A stretch of DNA of 64,000 nt, from assembly GCF_014323565.1 (NCBI RefSeq), contig NZ_CP058669.1:1-64000 (forward strand), in the 5' to 3' direction. The notes under the pieces are model-generated. The model did not search any database, was not told where the DNA came from, and saw only the letters and a list, made by a program, of their open reading frames with translations. This DNA comes from Hyphobacterium sp. CCMP332. GTDB taxonomy: Bacteria; Pseudomonadota; Alphaproteobacteria; Caulobacterales; Maricaulaceae. Below are positions 17,663 to 27,095 of this stretch, piece after piece. The position numbers and the translations under genes were made by a program. Position 1 is the first letter of the stretch. The number at the start of each line of letters is the position of its first letter.

Positions 17663-18779
17663 AGCTGTTAATAGCCTTGATCACTTGCGTCTGATCAGCC
17701 TGGCTCATATCCGGATGCATGGGCAGGGACACCACTTTGGGTGCTGCGGCTTCAGTTGCGGCCATACCCTTGGGGCCAATCGGGAAGTCGGCATAAGGGC
17801 TCTGCAGGTGAAGCGGGATCGGATAATAGACCGCGCTGGGGACGCCCCGCTCTGCCAGATGCGCCCGCAGCGCCTCTCTTTGATCGGTTTCAATGGTGTA
17901 TTGCGCCCAGGTTGAAATCCCGCCCTCAATGACTTTCGGGGTTTTGACCTCGGATGTAAGTTCTGCAGCATAGCGATCCGCAACACGATTACGCAAATCA
18001 ATTTCTTCCTGGAAAACGGAGAGCTTGACCAGAAGAATGGCCGCCTGAAGTGTGTCGAGGCGAGAGTTCATACCGATGCGGTCATACTCATAGCGCACCT
18101 TGCCTGCGCCGTGATCACGCAATGAGCGGATGACATTGTGCAGCGCCTTGTCATTGGTCAACAAGGCCCCGCCATCGCCATACCCGCCCAATGGCTTGGC
18201 CGGATAAAAGCTGATCGTGGCAACATCGGCCCAGTGCAAGGGGTGGTGCCCGCTCAAAGTGCAGCCAAAGCCTTGTGCGGAATCCGCGATGAGTTTCAGG
18301 CCATGACGTTTGGAAATTTCAGATAGCGTCGGATAATCGGCCGGTTGACCGAACAGGTCTACGGCGATCACCGCGCGCGGTTTCAAACGCCCGTCTTGAA
18401 CAACCTGCTCGATTGCGGCGCTCAAGGCCTCCGCATCCATAGTGTAGGTATCGGGATCGATATCGACAAAGATCGGTGTCGCGCCCAGCCATGGCACCAC
18501 TTCAGCGGTGGAGGCGAAGGTGAAGCTCGGCACAAATACCGCATCCCCGGGACGCACACCCCACGCCATCAAAGGCAGAACCAGCGCATCGGTTCCATTG
18601 GCACAGCACTGACCGTACTCGGCATGACCAAATTTGATGAGTTCGGCTTCCAACACCGCGACCTCAGGGCCGTTGATATAATGGCCTTCGTCCAGAACCT
18701 TCATCACAGCCTCATCGAGCCTGTCTTTGAGGCGTTGGCGTTGCGCAGCGAGGTCGATGAATGCGATCTGTTGGGTCAT
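17652..18779 (-). CDS. DegT/DnrJ/EryC1 family sugar aminotransferase (WbpE-like)
   Basis: The 375-residue PLP enzyme adds an amino group to a keto sugar nucleotide. The family order is clear: FIDLAAQRQRLKDRLDEAV, GHYINGPEVAVLE, CANGTDALVLPLMAWG, VDLFGQPADYP, DSAQGFGCTL, the PLP lysine in SFYPAKPLGGYGDGG, and IGMNSRLDTLQAAILL. It most resembles WbpE, which makes UDP-2-acetamido-3-amino-glucuronate; the acetyltransferase at 23798-24394 would fit the next step. Start chosen at MTQQ; an ATG seven codons earlier is possible. It lies downstream of glmS on the same strand. Confidence 0.88.
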   Translation of the reverse strand: MTQQIAFIDLAAQRQRLKDRLDEAVMKVLDEGHYINGPEVAVLEAELIKFGHAEYGQCCANGTDALVLPLMAWGVRPGDAVFVPSFTFASTAEVVPWLGATPIFVDIDPDTYTMDAEALSAAIEQVVQDGRLKPRAVIAVDLFGQPADYPTLSEISKRHGLKLIADSAQGFGCTLSGHHPLHWADVATISFYPAKPLGGYGDGGALLTNDKALHNVIRSLRDHGAGKVRYEYDRIGMNSRLDTLQAAILLVKLSVFQEEIDLRNRVADRYAAELTSEVKTPKVIEGGISTWAQYTIETDQREALRAHLAERGVPSAVYYPIPLHLQSPYADFPIGPKGMAATEAAAPKVVSLPMHPDMSQADQTQVIKAINSFNG

Positions 18780-18866
18780 GCGGGGGGCTACTCCAAACAT
18801 AGGGCGAGCGGACTCGCTAGCGCGTTTAGAGTAATCCCTTGCACACGCAAATCACACAATATGTCT

Positions 18867-20690
18867 CTATTCGACGGTAACTGACTTGGCAAGATTGCGC
18901 GGTTGATCGACATCGGTGCCTTTCGCGGTCGCCACGTGATAGGCCAGAAGCTGTATCGCCGCGGAGGCCACGATCGGAGCCGCGATTTCAGGGGTTGTCG
19001 GCATCAGGATGGTTTCCGCCGCTATCGACCCCATGCGCGCAATGCCTTCCACATCTGAAATCAGGATGACGGAGGCCCCTCGCGCCACGATTTCTTCCAC
19101 ATTCGAGCGGGTTTTTTCAAACAGAGAGTCTTTTGGTGCGATGACAACGACCGGCAAGCCCTCATCCAGAAGCGCAATGGGTCCGTGTTTCAACTCTCCG
19201 GCCGCATAGCCTTCGGCATGGATGTAAGAGATTTCTTTCAGCTTCAGAGCGCCCTCAAGCGCAAGCGGGTAATAGACGCCGCGGCCCAAATACAAGACGG
19301 TCTGGGCGTGCATCATCTCATGTGCGATGCGCTGTATGGCGGGCTCTGAGTCCAGCGCGTCGTTAAGATGGCGTGGCGCTTCCATCAGCCCGCGCAATAA
19401 GTCAGGGGCGGTTTCTTCGTTCAAAAGCTGGCGCGATACGCCGGCCAGCACCGCCAGGGACGCCAGAGCCGCCAACTGGCAGGTGAACGCCTTGGTCGAC
19501 GCCACACCGATCTCAGCACCGGCCCGAGTTGGGAGCACGATATCGGCTTCACGCGCCATGGTAGAATGCGGGGTGTTGACCAGAACAGCCGTTTTTATGC
19601 CCTGGCTTTTACACCAGCGCAGAGCCGCCAGCGTGTCAGCCGTTTCTCCCGACTGGGATATAAACAGTGCCAATTCCTTGCCGCTTAGAGCTGCGCCGCG
19701 ATAACGAAACTCTGACGCAATATCGACTTCGGTGGGGATCCCGGCATAGCGCTCAAACCAGTATTCCGCGATGCGTCCGGCATAAGCGGCTGTGCCACAG
19801 GCCACGATGATCAAACGATCAAACTGGCTGAATTCAACACCCTTAATCTTATGCGGCATCATGGTCAAAGGGTCGATATAAGTCGATAATGTGCGGCCCA
19901 CGACCTCAGCCTGTTCATGGATTTCCTTTTCCATAAAGTGGCGATAATGGCCGCGTTCAGCGAGCGCGGTCGAAAGATCAGTTTTATGCAAGGGGCGATC
20001 GGCCAGACTGCCGGTTTCGTCAAACACTTGCGCGCCGCTCTTGCTGACGATGCAATAATCGCCTTCCTCCAGATAAATCACATCACGGGTGAAGGGCGCC
20101 AGCGCAATCGGGTCGGAGGCAATGTACCCCGCTTGCGGCCCGAGCCCCGCGACAAGGGGTCCGCCCCGGCGCGCACCTAGCAGAAGATCATCCTCACCAT
20201 GGATCATGATAGCGAGCGCGAACGCCCCTTCAAGCCGCTTTAAAGTCATCTCAAGGGCGATTTTAGGAGCGTGGCCCTCTTGCAAGGCGGCATCAATCAG
20301 GTGCGCAATCACCTCGGTATCAGTTTCGCTGTACAGTGCGCGACCGGCCGCTTCGAGTCCAGCGCGCAAATCCATGAAGTTTTCAATAATGCCGTTATGA
20401 ACCACATGCACGCGTCCAGCCTCGTGCGGGTGGGCGTTATTTTCATTCGGAGCTCCGTGGGTCGCCCAGCGGGTGTGAGCGATCCCGCTGTTGCCCGACA
20501 AGGGCTCGATTAAAAGCTTTTTCTCCAAGTTTTTCAGCTTGCCTGCAGCGCGGCTGCGCAGGATGTCGCCGGTCTTGGTCATCACCGCGATGCCGGCACT
20601 GTCATAACCGCGATATTCCAAGCGTCTCAGGCCATCAATCAGATTTGCAGCAACGTCTTCCGTTGCCACAATGCCTACAATTCCGCACAT
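18867..20690 (-). CDS. glmS: Glutamine-fructose-6-phosphate aminotransferase
   Basis: This 607-residue enzyme makes glucosamine-6-phosphate, the entry to UDP-GlcNAc. Cys2 of MCGIVGIVA is the glutaminase nucleophile; THGAPNENNAHPH and the NTN-type domain fill residues 1-230. Two SIS domains follow (about 285-425 and 455-595: ACGTAAYAGRIAEYWFER, SQSGETADTLAALR, EGYAAGELKHGPIAL), ending DQPRNLAKSVTVE. Its place inside the polysaccharide island, with glmM at 42388, suggests a dedicated precursor copy, but whether a second chromosomal copy exists cannot be seen. Confidence 0.96.
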   Translation of the reverse strand: MCGIVGIVATEDVAANLIDGLRRLEYRGYDSAGIAVMTKTGDILRSRAAGKLKNLEKKLLIEPLSGNSGIAHTRWATHGAPNENNAHPHEAGRVHVVHNGIIENFMDLRAGLEAAGRALYSETDTEVIAHLIDAALQEGHAPKIALEMTLKRLEGAFALAIMIHGEDDLLLGARRGGPLVAGLGPQAGYIASDPIALAPFTRDVIYLEEGDYCIVSKSGAQVFDETGSLADRPLHKTDLSTALAERGHYRHFMEKEIHEQAEVVGRTLSTYIDPLTMMPHKIKGVEFSQFDRLIIVACGTAAYAGRIAEYWFERYAGIPTEVDIASEFRYRGAALSGKELALFISQSGETADTLAALRWCKSQGIKTAVLVNTPHSTMAREADIVLPTRAGAEIGVASTKAFTCQLAALASLAVLAGVSRQLLNEETAPDLLRGLMEAPRHLNDALDSEPAIQRIAHEMMHAQTVLYLGRGVYYPLALEGALKLKEISYIHAEGYAAGELKHGPIALLDEGLPVVVIAPKDSLFEKTRSNVEEIVARGASVILISDVEGIARMGSIAAETILMPTTPEIAAPIVASAAIQLLAYHVATAKGTDVDQPRNLAKSVTVE

Positions 20691-20808
20691 AGTTTAGTGA
20701 TCCTGTCCTGATGAAATCAACTTAGTATTGTCCAATTAAAGTGTGACAGCATGGTTTCAAATCACGTTTGATGACATTCTATGACACAGCCTCGCCAAAG
20801 GTCTAGGA

Positions 20809-21016
20809 CAATGAATACCGCGTGCATATGAATACCGGCCCCCAAGCCAGTCATATCCTCCTTGCCTTTAATGCCACGGATGGTAATAGGGACGCGCACC
20901 GCACAGGACTGCTCAGAGGCAATGTCGCAGCTCTAGTCTCAGATTTCCGAGTGGAGAGTGAGGGTGTATTCCTACCGGTTAGCTCTGATCAGTGCATTCC
21001 AGACTCGCCCTAAACT
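20809..21016 (+). pseudogene. Remnant of a second acyltransferase C-terminus
   Basis: About 200 bases closely match the 3' end of the acyltransferase gene at 21089-23710. They include a 32-base identical stretch (20852-20883 region versus the copy near 23563) and encode HILLAFNATDGN, then LLRGNVAALVSDFRVESEG, against HILLAFNATDGN and LRGNAAAVLSDMRVFSEG. No upstream part of the gene is present. It is the tail of a deleted paralogue standing in front of the intact copy. The stretch 20691-20808 between it and glmS shows no gene and should hold the glmS promoter. Confidence 0.8.
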
Positions 21017-21088
21017 GCCGAGCGCCTGCCGTCCCCATGAAGCCCATTGATTGCAACTGCTTTGAGGGCTAGAAACGCGCCCATTGCC

Positions 21089-23710
21089 ATGGGGGTCTGC
21101 GTGCAGAAGCAAAACTATTTCGCGCACATTGATGGACTGCGTACACTGGCCGTCGGGTTAGTGGTGCTGTTCCACTATGGCCTTTTGAATATGAGCGGAG
21201 GCTTCATCGGAGTTGACGTCTTTTTCGTCATCTCCGGCTTCCTGATCATCGGCCACATCAATAGCCAGCTTAATAATGGCAACTTCTCCATGCGCAGCTT
21301 CTACATGAAGCGCTATCGCAGGCTGTTTCCTGCCCTGTTGACGGTCGCCAGCCTGGTGCTGATTTTCGGCATTCTTATCTACTCCCCGCAAGACCTGATC
21401 CGGTTTGCTGTCAGCGCGGTCTACGGCATTTTATCGATTGCGAACTTTCGCTACATTCAACAGGACTCTGATTATTTCGCCGAAGCCGACACTCTCGATC
21501 CCTTCATCCATTACTGGTCGCTGTCTATTGAGGAGCAGTTCTACATCCTCGCGCCTCTGGCTCTGCTGCTGGCTTTCCGGCTTGGCAAGACCCGCGCCAT
21601 CTTTATCAGCCTTGTGATCATTGTCGTTCTCAGCACGGCTTATGGTGAGTATCTGGCACGCACTGGCGATCGCAATCTGGCCTATTTCCACACCGCGGCC
21701 CGAATTGGCGAGATCGCCTTCGGTGGCTTGATAGCCTTACGATGGGAAAGTCTCAGAGCGCTTGTCAGCCGTATTCCGGAATGGGTAAATGCCCTGGCGA
21801 CTGTCAGCGCGAGCGTGTTGCTGGTTTATCTGGCGTTTGCCTACTCGGACAACTCCCCCTTCCCGGGCCTGTTGACCGTTCCTGTCATGATCGCAACGGG
21901 TGTGCTGATCTTGATGACTGACAAGGGTCAGGCACGCAAACTCTACGATAATCCGGTGATGATTTTCATCGGCAAGATTTCCTATTCAATCTATCTGGTC
22001 CACTGGCCGCTGTTTGTGATTGTGACCCATCATTTCGCCACTGAGTTCAGTCCCTGGGTTCTGGCAGGACTGGCCACCTTGAACATACCTCTGGCTCTGG
22101 CCCTGAACCGGTTGGTGGAAAATCCTTTCCGCTTTGGTTTTAAAGCCAAAGGGCCCCACTATCTGGCCCTGACATCCCCGCTGGCGCTGCTGCCTGTTGC
22201 CTGCATTCTGGCGATCACCCTCACACAGGGCCTGCCACAGCGCCTGAATGACGAGCAGCGTGTCTTCCTCGCCGATGCCGGGGATTATCACAGATCCCAT
22301 TACGGGGGCGTAGGATATCCGGTAGGGGCCGTCGTCCGGTTGGGCAATCCTGACTACGAACCACAATTCATCTTGGTTGGGGATAGTATCGCCCGACATT
22401 TTGCCACAGGACTTGATGAAGTTCTGGCAGAAAGGCAGATGTCAGCTTTGGCGATTTTCCGTGACGGCTGTTCTTTCCTCCTTGATTACACACGCATAAT
22501 TTCCGGCAATCCATTCACCGGCTGTGATCAGGCGCGTGAACTCGCAGCCGAAACTCAGCGAGCCACAGGTCTGCCCTTGGTCATCACACTGAATTGGGAT
22601 GGCTATCCACGCACGGCTGTTGACCGCAATGGCCGACCTCATGACCTTACCCCTGAAGAATTCGCAGAGTCCTATATCAGCGCCTTGACACAGGAATTTT
22701 CTAATGCCGGGCAAGTCTTGGTCATGTCCAGTGAACTGGCCTTCAATGGCAGGTCTCCGATTGCGAATTGTCTGTCTCGTCCCAGCATTTTAGGCACGCC
22801 GTGTGAGAGAAACTTCCGACGTGAATTTGATGACATTAACTACACCCCCCTCATCCAGCATTTACGCGCGCGTGTTCAGGACATTCCCGGTTTTGACTAT
22901 CTCGACATCACCCGTCTATCCTGTTTTGACGATGCCTGCTACCAGTTCAGAAATGGCACAATATACTACTCTGACATGGGTCACCTTTCTCAAGAGGGCT
23001 CTCGATTTGTGGCCCCGCGGCTGCTTGGGCAATTGTCCGAGTTCACCCAATTACGGTCTGTCCCTGCCCAAGTATCCCGGATACAGGAGTTTGAGGGCAC
23101 ACATCGTGATCTACTCACAGAATTCGATTCTCAAACAGGCTGGCAGCTGGTTCAGCCGGATCAATTCCTTGCTCCCACATCACAAATGATCGAAACCCCG
23201 CAGGGACGCATTGAAGGTTTTGGCACTTATGAGTTCCGGTCAGGAGAATTGTCCAGCGGCTGGTGGCGGATTGAACGGTGTTTCGCGATCACCCCAGGCA
23301 CGGAGTACGAAATTCTGACCAATGTCTGGCTTGCAACGGCAAGTGTTACTCAGGAAAGCGGTGTGGACGGCCAGACGGTCTATGCTGAAGATGATATCTT
23401 CGTCTCTGTGGATGCCTCGGTCGCGCACATGGGAGTGAACAGCATTGTGAGACAAGCCCATTCATCGGCTCAGGTTTTACCACCCGCAAGCACACAGAAT
23501 GGCGAAGGCTGGAATGAATACCGCATTATCATCAATACCCGTCCAGAGACAGACCATATCCTCCTTGCCTTTAATGCCACGGATGGAAATGGATCGCCTC
23601 AGCAAACAGGACGGCTAAGAGGCAATGCCGCAGCTGTCCTGTCTGATATGCGCGTATTTAGTGAGGGACGGTTCGAGCCTGCGCCTTATGAAGCCTGCCA
23701 GTCAGGTTGA
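21089..23710 (+). CDS. OafA/YrhL-type O-acyltransferase with SGNH domain
   Basis: This 873-residue inner-membrane enzyme acetylates surface polysaccharide. Residues 1 to about 360 form the acyltransferase-3 domain with about ten membrane segments (FAHIDGLRTLAVGLVVLFHY, GVDVFFVISGFLI, SMRSFYMKRYRRLFPA, YWSLSIEEQFYILAP, SYSIYLVHWPLFV). A periplasmic SGNH domain follows (FILVGDSIARHF; YYSDMGHLSQEGSRFVAP supplies Asp/His). The last 170 or so residues are an additional, unassigned beta-rich domain. Start chosen at ATG 21089 from conservation, though no strong ribosome site is seen; TTG 21047 is also open. Confidence 0.88.
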   Translation: MGVCVQKQNYFAHIDGLRTLAVGLVVLFHYGLLNMSGGFIGVDVFFVISGFLIIGHINSQLNNGNFSMRSFYMKRYRRLFPALLTVASLVLIFGILIYSPQDLIRFAVSAVYGILSIANFRYIQQDSDYFAEADTLDPFIHYWSLSIEEQFYILAPLALLLAFRLGKTRAIFISLVIIVVLSTAYGEYLARTGDRNLAYFHTAARIGEIAFGGLIALRWESLRALVSRIPEWVNALATVSASVLLVYLAFAYSDNSPFPGLLTVPVMIATGVLILMTDKGQARKLYDNPVMIFIGKISYSIYLVHWPLFVIVTHHFATEFSPWVLAGLATLNIPLALALNRLVENPFRFGFKAKGPHYLALTSPLALLPVACILAITLTQGLPQRLNDEQRVFLADAGDYHRSHYGGVGYPVGAVVRLGNPDYEPQFILVGDSIARHFATGLDEVLAERQMSALAIFRDGCSFLLDYTRIISGNPFTGCDQARELAAETQRATGLPLVITLNWDGYPRTAVDRNGRPHDLTPEEFAESYISALTQEFSNAGQVLVMSSELAFNGRSPIANCLSRPSILGTPCERNFRREFDDINYTPLIQHLRARVQDIPGFDYLDITRLSCFDDACYQFRNGTIYYSDMGHLSQEGSRFVAPRLLGQLSEFTQLRSVPAQVSRIQEFEGTHRDLLTEFDSQTGWQLVQPDQFLAPTSQMIETPQGRIEGFGTYEFRSGELSSGWWRIERCFAITPGTEYEILTNVWLATASVTQESGVDGQTVYAEDDIFVSVDASVAHMGVNSIVRQAHSSAQVLPPASTQNGEGWNEYRIIINTRPETDHILLAFNATDGNGSPQQTGRLRGNAAAVLSDMRVFSEGRFEPAPYEACQSG

Positions 23711-23797
23711 ACCGGACTAAGCATTCTCATCCAGATTTGTTCAACTTGTACCTCTGTGGGATGGTGTGATGCCTCACCAGAACACGAAGGGATTGCA

Positions 23798-24394
23798 ATG
23801 CAGTACCTCTATCTTGATCAGGACATGCGCCTGGAAGAGGCCACCGAGCTTCTCGAAGGCGGCATCCGGCTGGGCGAGCAAGCACACTTGCGCGCTGGGA
23901 GCGTGCTCTATTGCGGACTGGATCTGGGAGCACATTTCCAGACCGGTCATCATGTAACTTTGCGCGGACCGCTGCAGGCGGGCGCGCACGTCTCCATCGG
24001 CACGTCCTGTGTGCTTGAGGGCCATATCGAGATTGGCAACCGGGTCAAGATCGCCTCTCAATGTGTGCTGGGGTCTCATACCCGTATCGGCTCGCGTGTC
24101 TTCATCGGCCCCGGCGTTATGATGACCAATGACCGCCTGCCGCTGAAACAGCGCGATCGCTATCGCCCTGAAGGTCCGCACTTGGAAGACGGTGTTACCA
24201 TAGGTGCAGGCAGCGTACTCCTGCCGGGCATCATGATCGGCAAAGGCAGCTTTGTCGCCGCGGGCAGTGTGGTGGTTAAAGATGTCCCGCCGGACATGCT
24301 CGCCAAGGGCAATCCCGCTCGGTTCGAACCACTTCCCGATCACCTGAAGGAAGACAACCAGGCACTGAGCTGGCCAGATCCCGACTCAGCGTAG
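23798..24394 (+). CDS. Hexapeptide-repeat N-acetyltransferase (WbpD-like)
   Basis: The 198-residue left-handed beta-helix acyltransferase has many I-G-X4 turns (HVSIGTSCVLEGHIEIGNRV, HTRIGSRVFIGPGVMMTNDR, VTIGAGSVLLPGIMIGKGSF) and ends AGSVVVKDVPPDMLAKGNPAR. The GPGVMMTNDR segment and the length resemble WbpD/WlbB, which N-acetylate 3-amino sugar nucleotides. The WbpE-like aminotransferase in the same island would supply that substrate. GAAGGGA precedes the chosen ATG; a GTG at 23756 is upstream. It overlaps the convergent glycosyltransferase by 9 nt. Confidence 0.82.
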   Translation: MQYLYLDQDMRLEEATELLEGGIRLGEQAHLRAGSVLYCGLDLGAHFQTGHHVTLRGPLQAGAHVSIGTSCVLEGHIEIGNRVKIASQCVLGSHTRIGSRVFIGPGVMMTNDRLPLKQRDRYRPEGPHLEDGVTIGAGSVLLPGIMIGKGSFVAAGSVVVKDVPPDMLAKGNPARFEPLPDHLKEDNQALSWPDPDSA

Positions 24395-25999
24395 AGCGCG
24401 GCGGGCCCATCGCGGCCCGATCATCCGGTCGATGAAGGATGAAACCAGAAGCGACCAAGTCGGCTTGTCCAGACCCGTTTCCAGCCAGGCCAGTTCCTCT
24501 TTCAGCATGGCCCGTCGTCCCGGAGGAAGCAGGGCAATCAGGCTCTCAGGGTCTTCATCGCTGCGATACTGGTCAATAAGCGCGCCCATTTCAGCCCCGG
24601 TGACCGGACCTTCCAGTCCAGGCAAACCTCGCAGCCAGGGCTCCACCTGGTAGCGGCGACCTGAGAGAATGAAATCCAGCAGACAATCCCGTCGGGATTC
24701 CTCATGCTGATCACGATACACCCGGAAACTAAACAGCGCCGTGCCGAAGAGCTTACGATAGAGCAGAGCTTTGGATGGGCCCATCATCAGAGCCCTGAAG
24801 CGATCCCGAATTGAGAAGCTGAGCATCTCACGGGTAATCTGAGTACGTTTCCAATAGGCATACGACAGAGGGAAGCGCCAGCGTGCACCCTTTTCGCGTT
24901 TATCAGATGACTGCTTTTCCAACACTTTTTCAATAAGTTCAGACCATTTGCCATGGACAACAGAGATATCGTACTGGTTCTTCGCTGACAGCCCGTTGAT
25001 CCGCATATAGCGGATCTGTGTGGGGTCTTGGATTATTTCTTGAAGGGTATCGGCAAGAGCGCCCGCACGATCCTCACCCGGCTCCACCAAGCGGCCATTG
25101 AACTTGTCGATAATGATTTCATTCGTGCCGCTGCAATCAGAAAAGCCAATAGACGCGCAGCCTGAGCCCAAAGCTTCCCGCAGCGCCAATGGACACCCCT
25201 CACTATAGGACGGGAGCACGAAGATGGGCACGAGCCGATAATATTCATTGACCTGCTCAGGCGTTTTGGACCCCATGAAGCGGATCGCCTCAGTTCCGTC
25301 CAGGGTCTTTGCCTGTGCTGCCAGCTTGGCCTCGTCCGGGCCATGGCCAACCAGATACAGCTTCCAGCCCTGTTTATGAATTCCGGAGCGGGAAAACCCC
25401 TCGATCAGGACATCCACACCCTTCTCCGCAGAAAAACGCCCGACATAAAGCACCACTTTCTGCTTCTTGTTCAACAGTGGCGGTTGCTGATCATACTCAA
25501 CCGCACTGGGGATCACCGTAATATTCTCGCGATCAGCCTCAGGGAAACTTTTCCGATAGCTCGGCATCAAGACGTGAGAATGGGTTGCGAGACGATGAAC
25601 AAACTCGCGCTGACGATCCGTTTGCCAGTTCAGACGTTTGATTATTTCCGGACCGCCACGTTCTGAAATAACGGTTGGAATACCCATGGGCTTAAGCGCC
25701 GAGACAACCAGTCCTGCGGCCTGCGAGCTATTAATTATGATCGCAATGTTGATGGCGTATTCGTCAGCCAGGTCCTGGATTTTCTGCCGGGCTGGCGGTG
25801 TATCTATCAAGCGATAATTGATGACGTCTACATCAATATCGAGTTCCTGGGCGAACTCGTCCTTGGCTATGTTGAAATGCGTCCAGTAGGTAACCCGATG
25901 GCCAGTCTCGGCAAGAAAATTTGCCAGCCTGGCCGTCGAGATCTGGACCCCGCCTTCCTTTGTTGGATCGCCGAGCGTGAAGAGGGCAATATTCGCCAT
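24386..25999 (-). CDS. Glycosyltransferase, family 4 (GT-B)
   Basis: The 537-residue cytoplasmic glycosyltransferase has a GT-B fold. The N-terminal half contains GGVQISTARLANFLAETGHR. The donor-binding half contains VVLYVGRFSAEKGVDVLIEGF, LYLVGHGPDEAKL, FVLPSYSEGCPLALREALGSG and the EX7E-type motif. About 150 extra residues at the C-terminus (after 375) are rich in Arg and Trp and are not part of GT4. It is last in the minus-strand set permease - ATPase - coiled coil - glycosyltransferase. Donor and acceptor are unknown. Confidence 0.88.
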   Translation of the reverse strand: MANIALFTLGDPTKEGGVQISTARLANFLAETGHRVTYWTHFNIAKDEFAQELDIDVDVINYRLIDTPPARQKIQDLADEYAINIAIIINSSQAAGLVVSALKPMGIPTVISERGGPEIIKRLNWQTDRQREFVHRLATHSHVLMPSYRKSFPEADRENITVIPSAVEYDQQPPLLNKKQKVVLYVGRFSAEKGVDVLIEGFSRSGIHKQGWKLYLVGHGPDEAKLAAQAKTLDGTEAIRFMGSKTPEQVNEYYRLVPIFVLPSYSEGCPLALREALGSGCASIGFSDCSGTNEIIIDKFNGRLVEPGEDRAGALADTLQEIIQDPTQIRYMRINGLSAKNQYDISVVHGKWSELIEKVLEKQSSDKREKGARWRFPLSYAYWKRTQITREMLSFSIRDRFRALMMGPSKALLYRKLFGTALFSFRVYRDQHEESRRDCLLDFILSGRRYQVEPWLRGLPGLEGPVTGAEMGALIDQYRSDEDPESLIALLPPGRRAMLKEELAWLETGLDKPTWSLLVSSFIDRMIGPRWARRALR

Positions 26000-26043
26000 C
26001 GGCGATTACGTCTCCTGACCCGCAAGGCGGGGCTTATCGGCAA

Positions 26044-26241
26044 TTACATGGACTTGCGGGCAAGTTCCAGGTCCTGGCGCGCTTTCATTTCGGCCAGCTG
26101 AGCTTCAGCCAGACGCTGCTTGGCTTCAGCCAGTTCAGCACGAAGGGATGCTTTCTCCAGCTGTTCCTGGATCGCATTTACCTGATCAGAATGCCCTTTG
26201 ATGCCGCTTGCAGCTTGACGGGTTTTAGGTGTGGTAGCCAT
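26044..26241 (-). CDS. Small coiled-coil protein in export operon
   Basis: This 65-residue charged protein is dominated by one long heptad-like helix (AIQEQLEKASLRAELAEAKQ, then RLAEAQLAEMKARQDLELARK). No signal peptide or membrane segment is present. The ATG of MATTPK is preferred because GGAGA lies 8 nt before it. It is placed between the ABC exporter ATPase and a glycosyltransferase on the same strand. A second coiled-coil protein occurs at 31059-31391. It is not assigned to a family; a scaffold or chain-length role is only a guess. Confidence 0.65.
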   Translation of the reverse strand: MATTPKTRQAASGIKGHSDQVNAIQEQLEKASLRAELAEAKQRLAEAQLAEMKARQDLELARKSM

Positions 26242-26331
26242 TTTTATCTCCATTCATGGGTGGAATTTGGCGTTTTATTGCCTGAGGACGTGCAGAATGC
26301 AAGCACGAGTTTGCTGCGAGAGCGAAACTCT

Positions 26332-27084
26332 TTAAAAGGTCTGTTCGCGCCCGGGCAGAGCCACATTCGGATTGGCCTGATTAAGTCGCGGCGCTGTGGC
26401 TTTCAGTGTCTTGTAGACCCGGAAACCTTCCTTGGGTTCACCTTCATAGACGAGACGGCCCTGATTAAGGACAAGGACGCGATTGCACAAATCACAGATC
26501 GTGTTTTCATTGTGGGAGACAATAATCGCGGTACGGCCATCTCCGATAAGACGGGCAATAGCATCCGCCGCCTTTTTCCGGAAGCGCATATCACCGGCCG
26601 ACAGGGATTCATCAATGCAAAGCACCTTGGTCGGTAGATGAATGGCCATGGCAAAGCCCAGTCGGGCTTTCATCCCCGATGAGTACGTCGCAACCGGTTC
26701 GTCAATATAATCGCCAATCTCGGAAAAATCGATTATGGAGTCCTGAACCTTGCGCGCCTCAGTGAAAGTTTTTCCCTGAAAAACAGCCGAGCGGAACAAA
26801 TTCTCACGTCCGGTCGAGCGTGCATCAAAGGCCGCTCCTGGTGCCAGGATCGAAACATCATCACTGGCATCGTTGTCCAGCTTACCGCCATCAGGGCGCA
26901 GAATGCCCGCGATGACCCGCAACAGCGTAGATTTACCACTTCCGTTAGGGCCGATAACGCCAACGCATTCCCCATCCGCAATGCGGAAGGAAAGTCGATC
27001 GAGAATCGTTCTCGGCGGACCCAGAACCCGGCGCAGCCCCCGACCCGTAGGCATGCAAAGCGTCATTTCCTCTGCATGGATCAT
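26332..27084 (-). CDS. ABC transporter ATPase for polysaccharide export (KpsT/Wzt type), first system
   Basis: This 250-residue nucleotide-binding subunit shows Walker A GPNGSGKST, the export-type signature YSSGMKARLGFAMAIHL and Walker B VLCIDESLSAGD, followed by the switch His in IIVSHNENTI. Its short length means no C-terminal glycan-binding domain, as in KpsT-type systems that export lipid-linked capsule chains. The permease gene ends 11 nt upstream. A second, separate ATPase-permease pair is at 45220-46798. Confidence 0.92.
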   Translation of the reverse strand: MIHAEEMTLCMPTGRGLRRVLGPPRTILDRLSFRIADGECVGVIGPNGSGKSTLLRVIAGILRPDGGKLDNDASDDVSILAPGAAFDARSTGRENLFRSAVFQGKTFTEARKVQDSIIDFSEIGDYIDEPVATYSSGMKARLGFAMAIHLPTKVLCIDESLSAGDMRFRKKAADAIARLIGDGRTAIIVSHNENTICDLCNRVLVLNQGRLVYEGEPKEGFRVYKTLKATAPRLNQANPNVALPGREQTF

Positions 27085-27095
27085 ACGCTTGTCTC

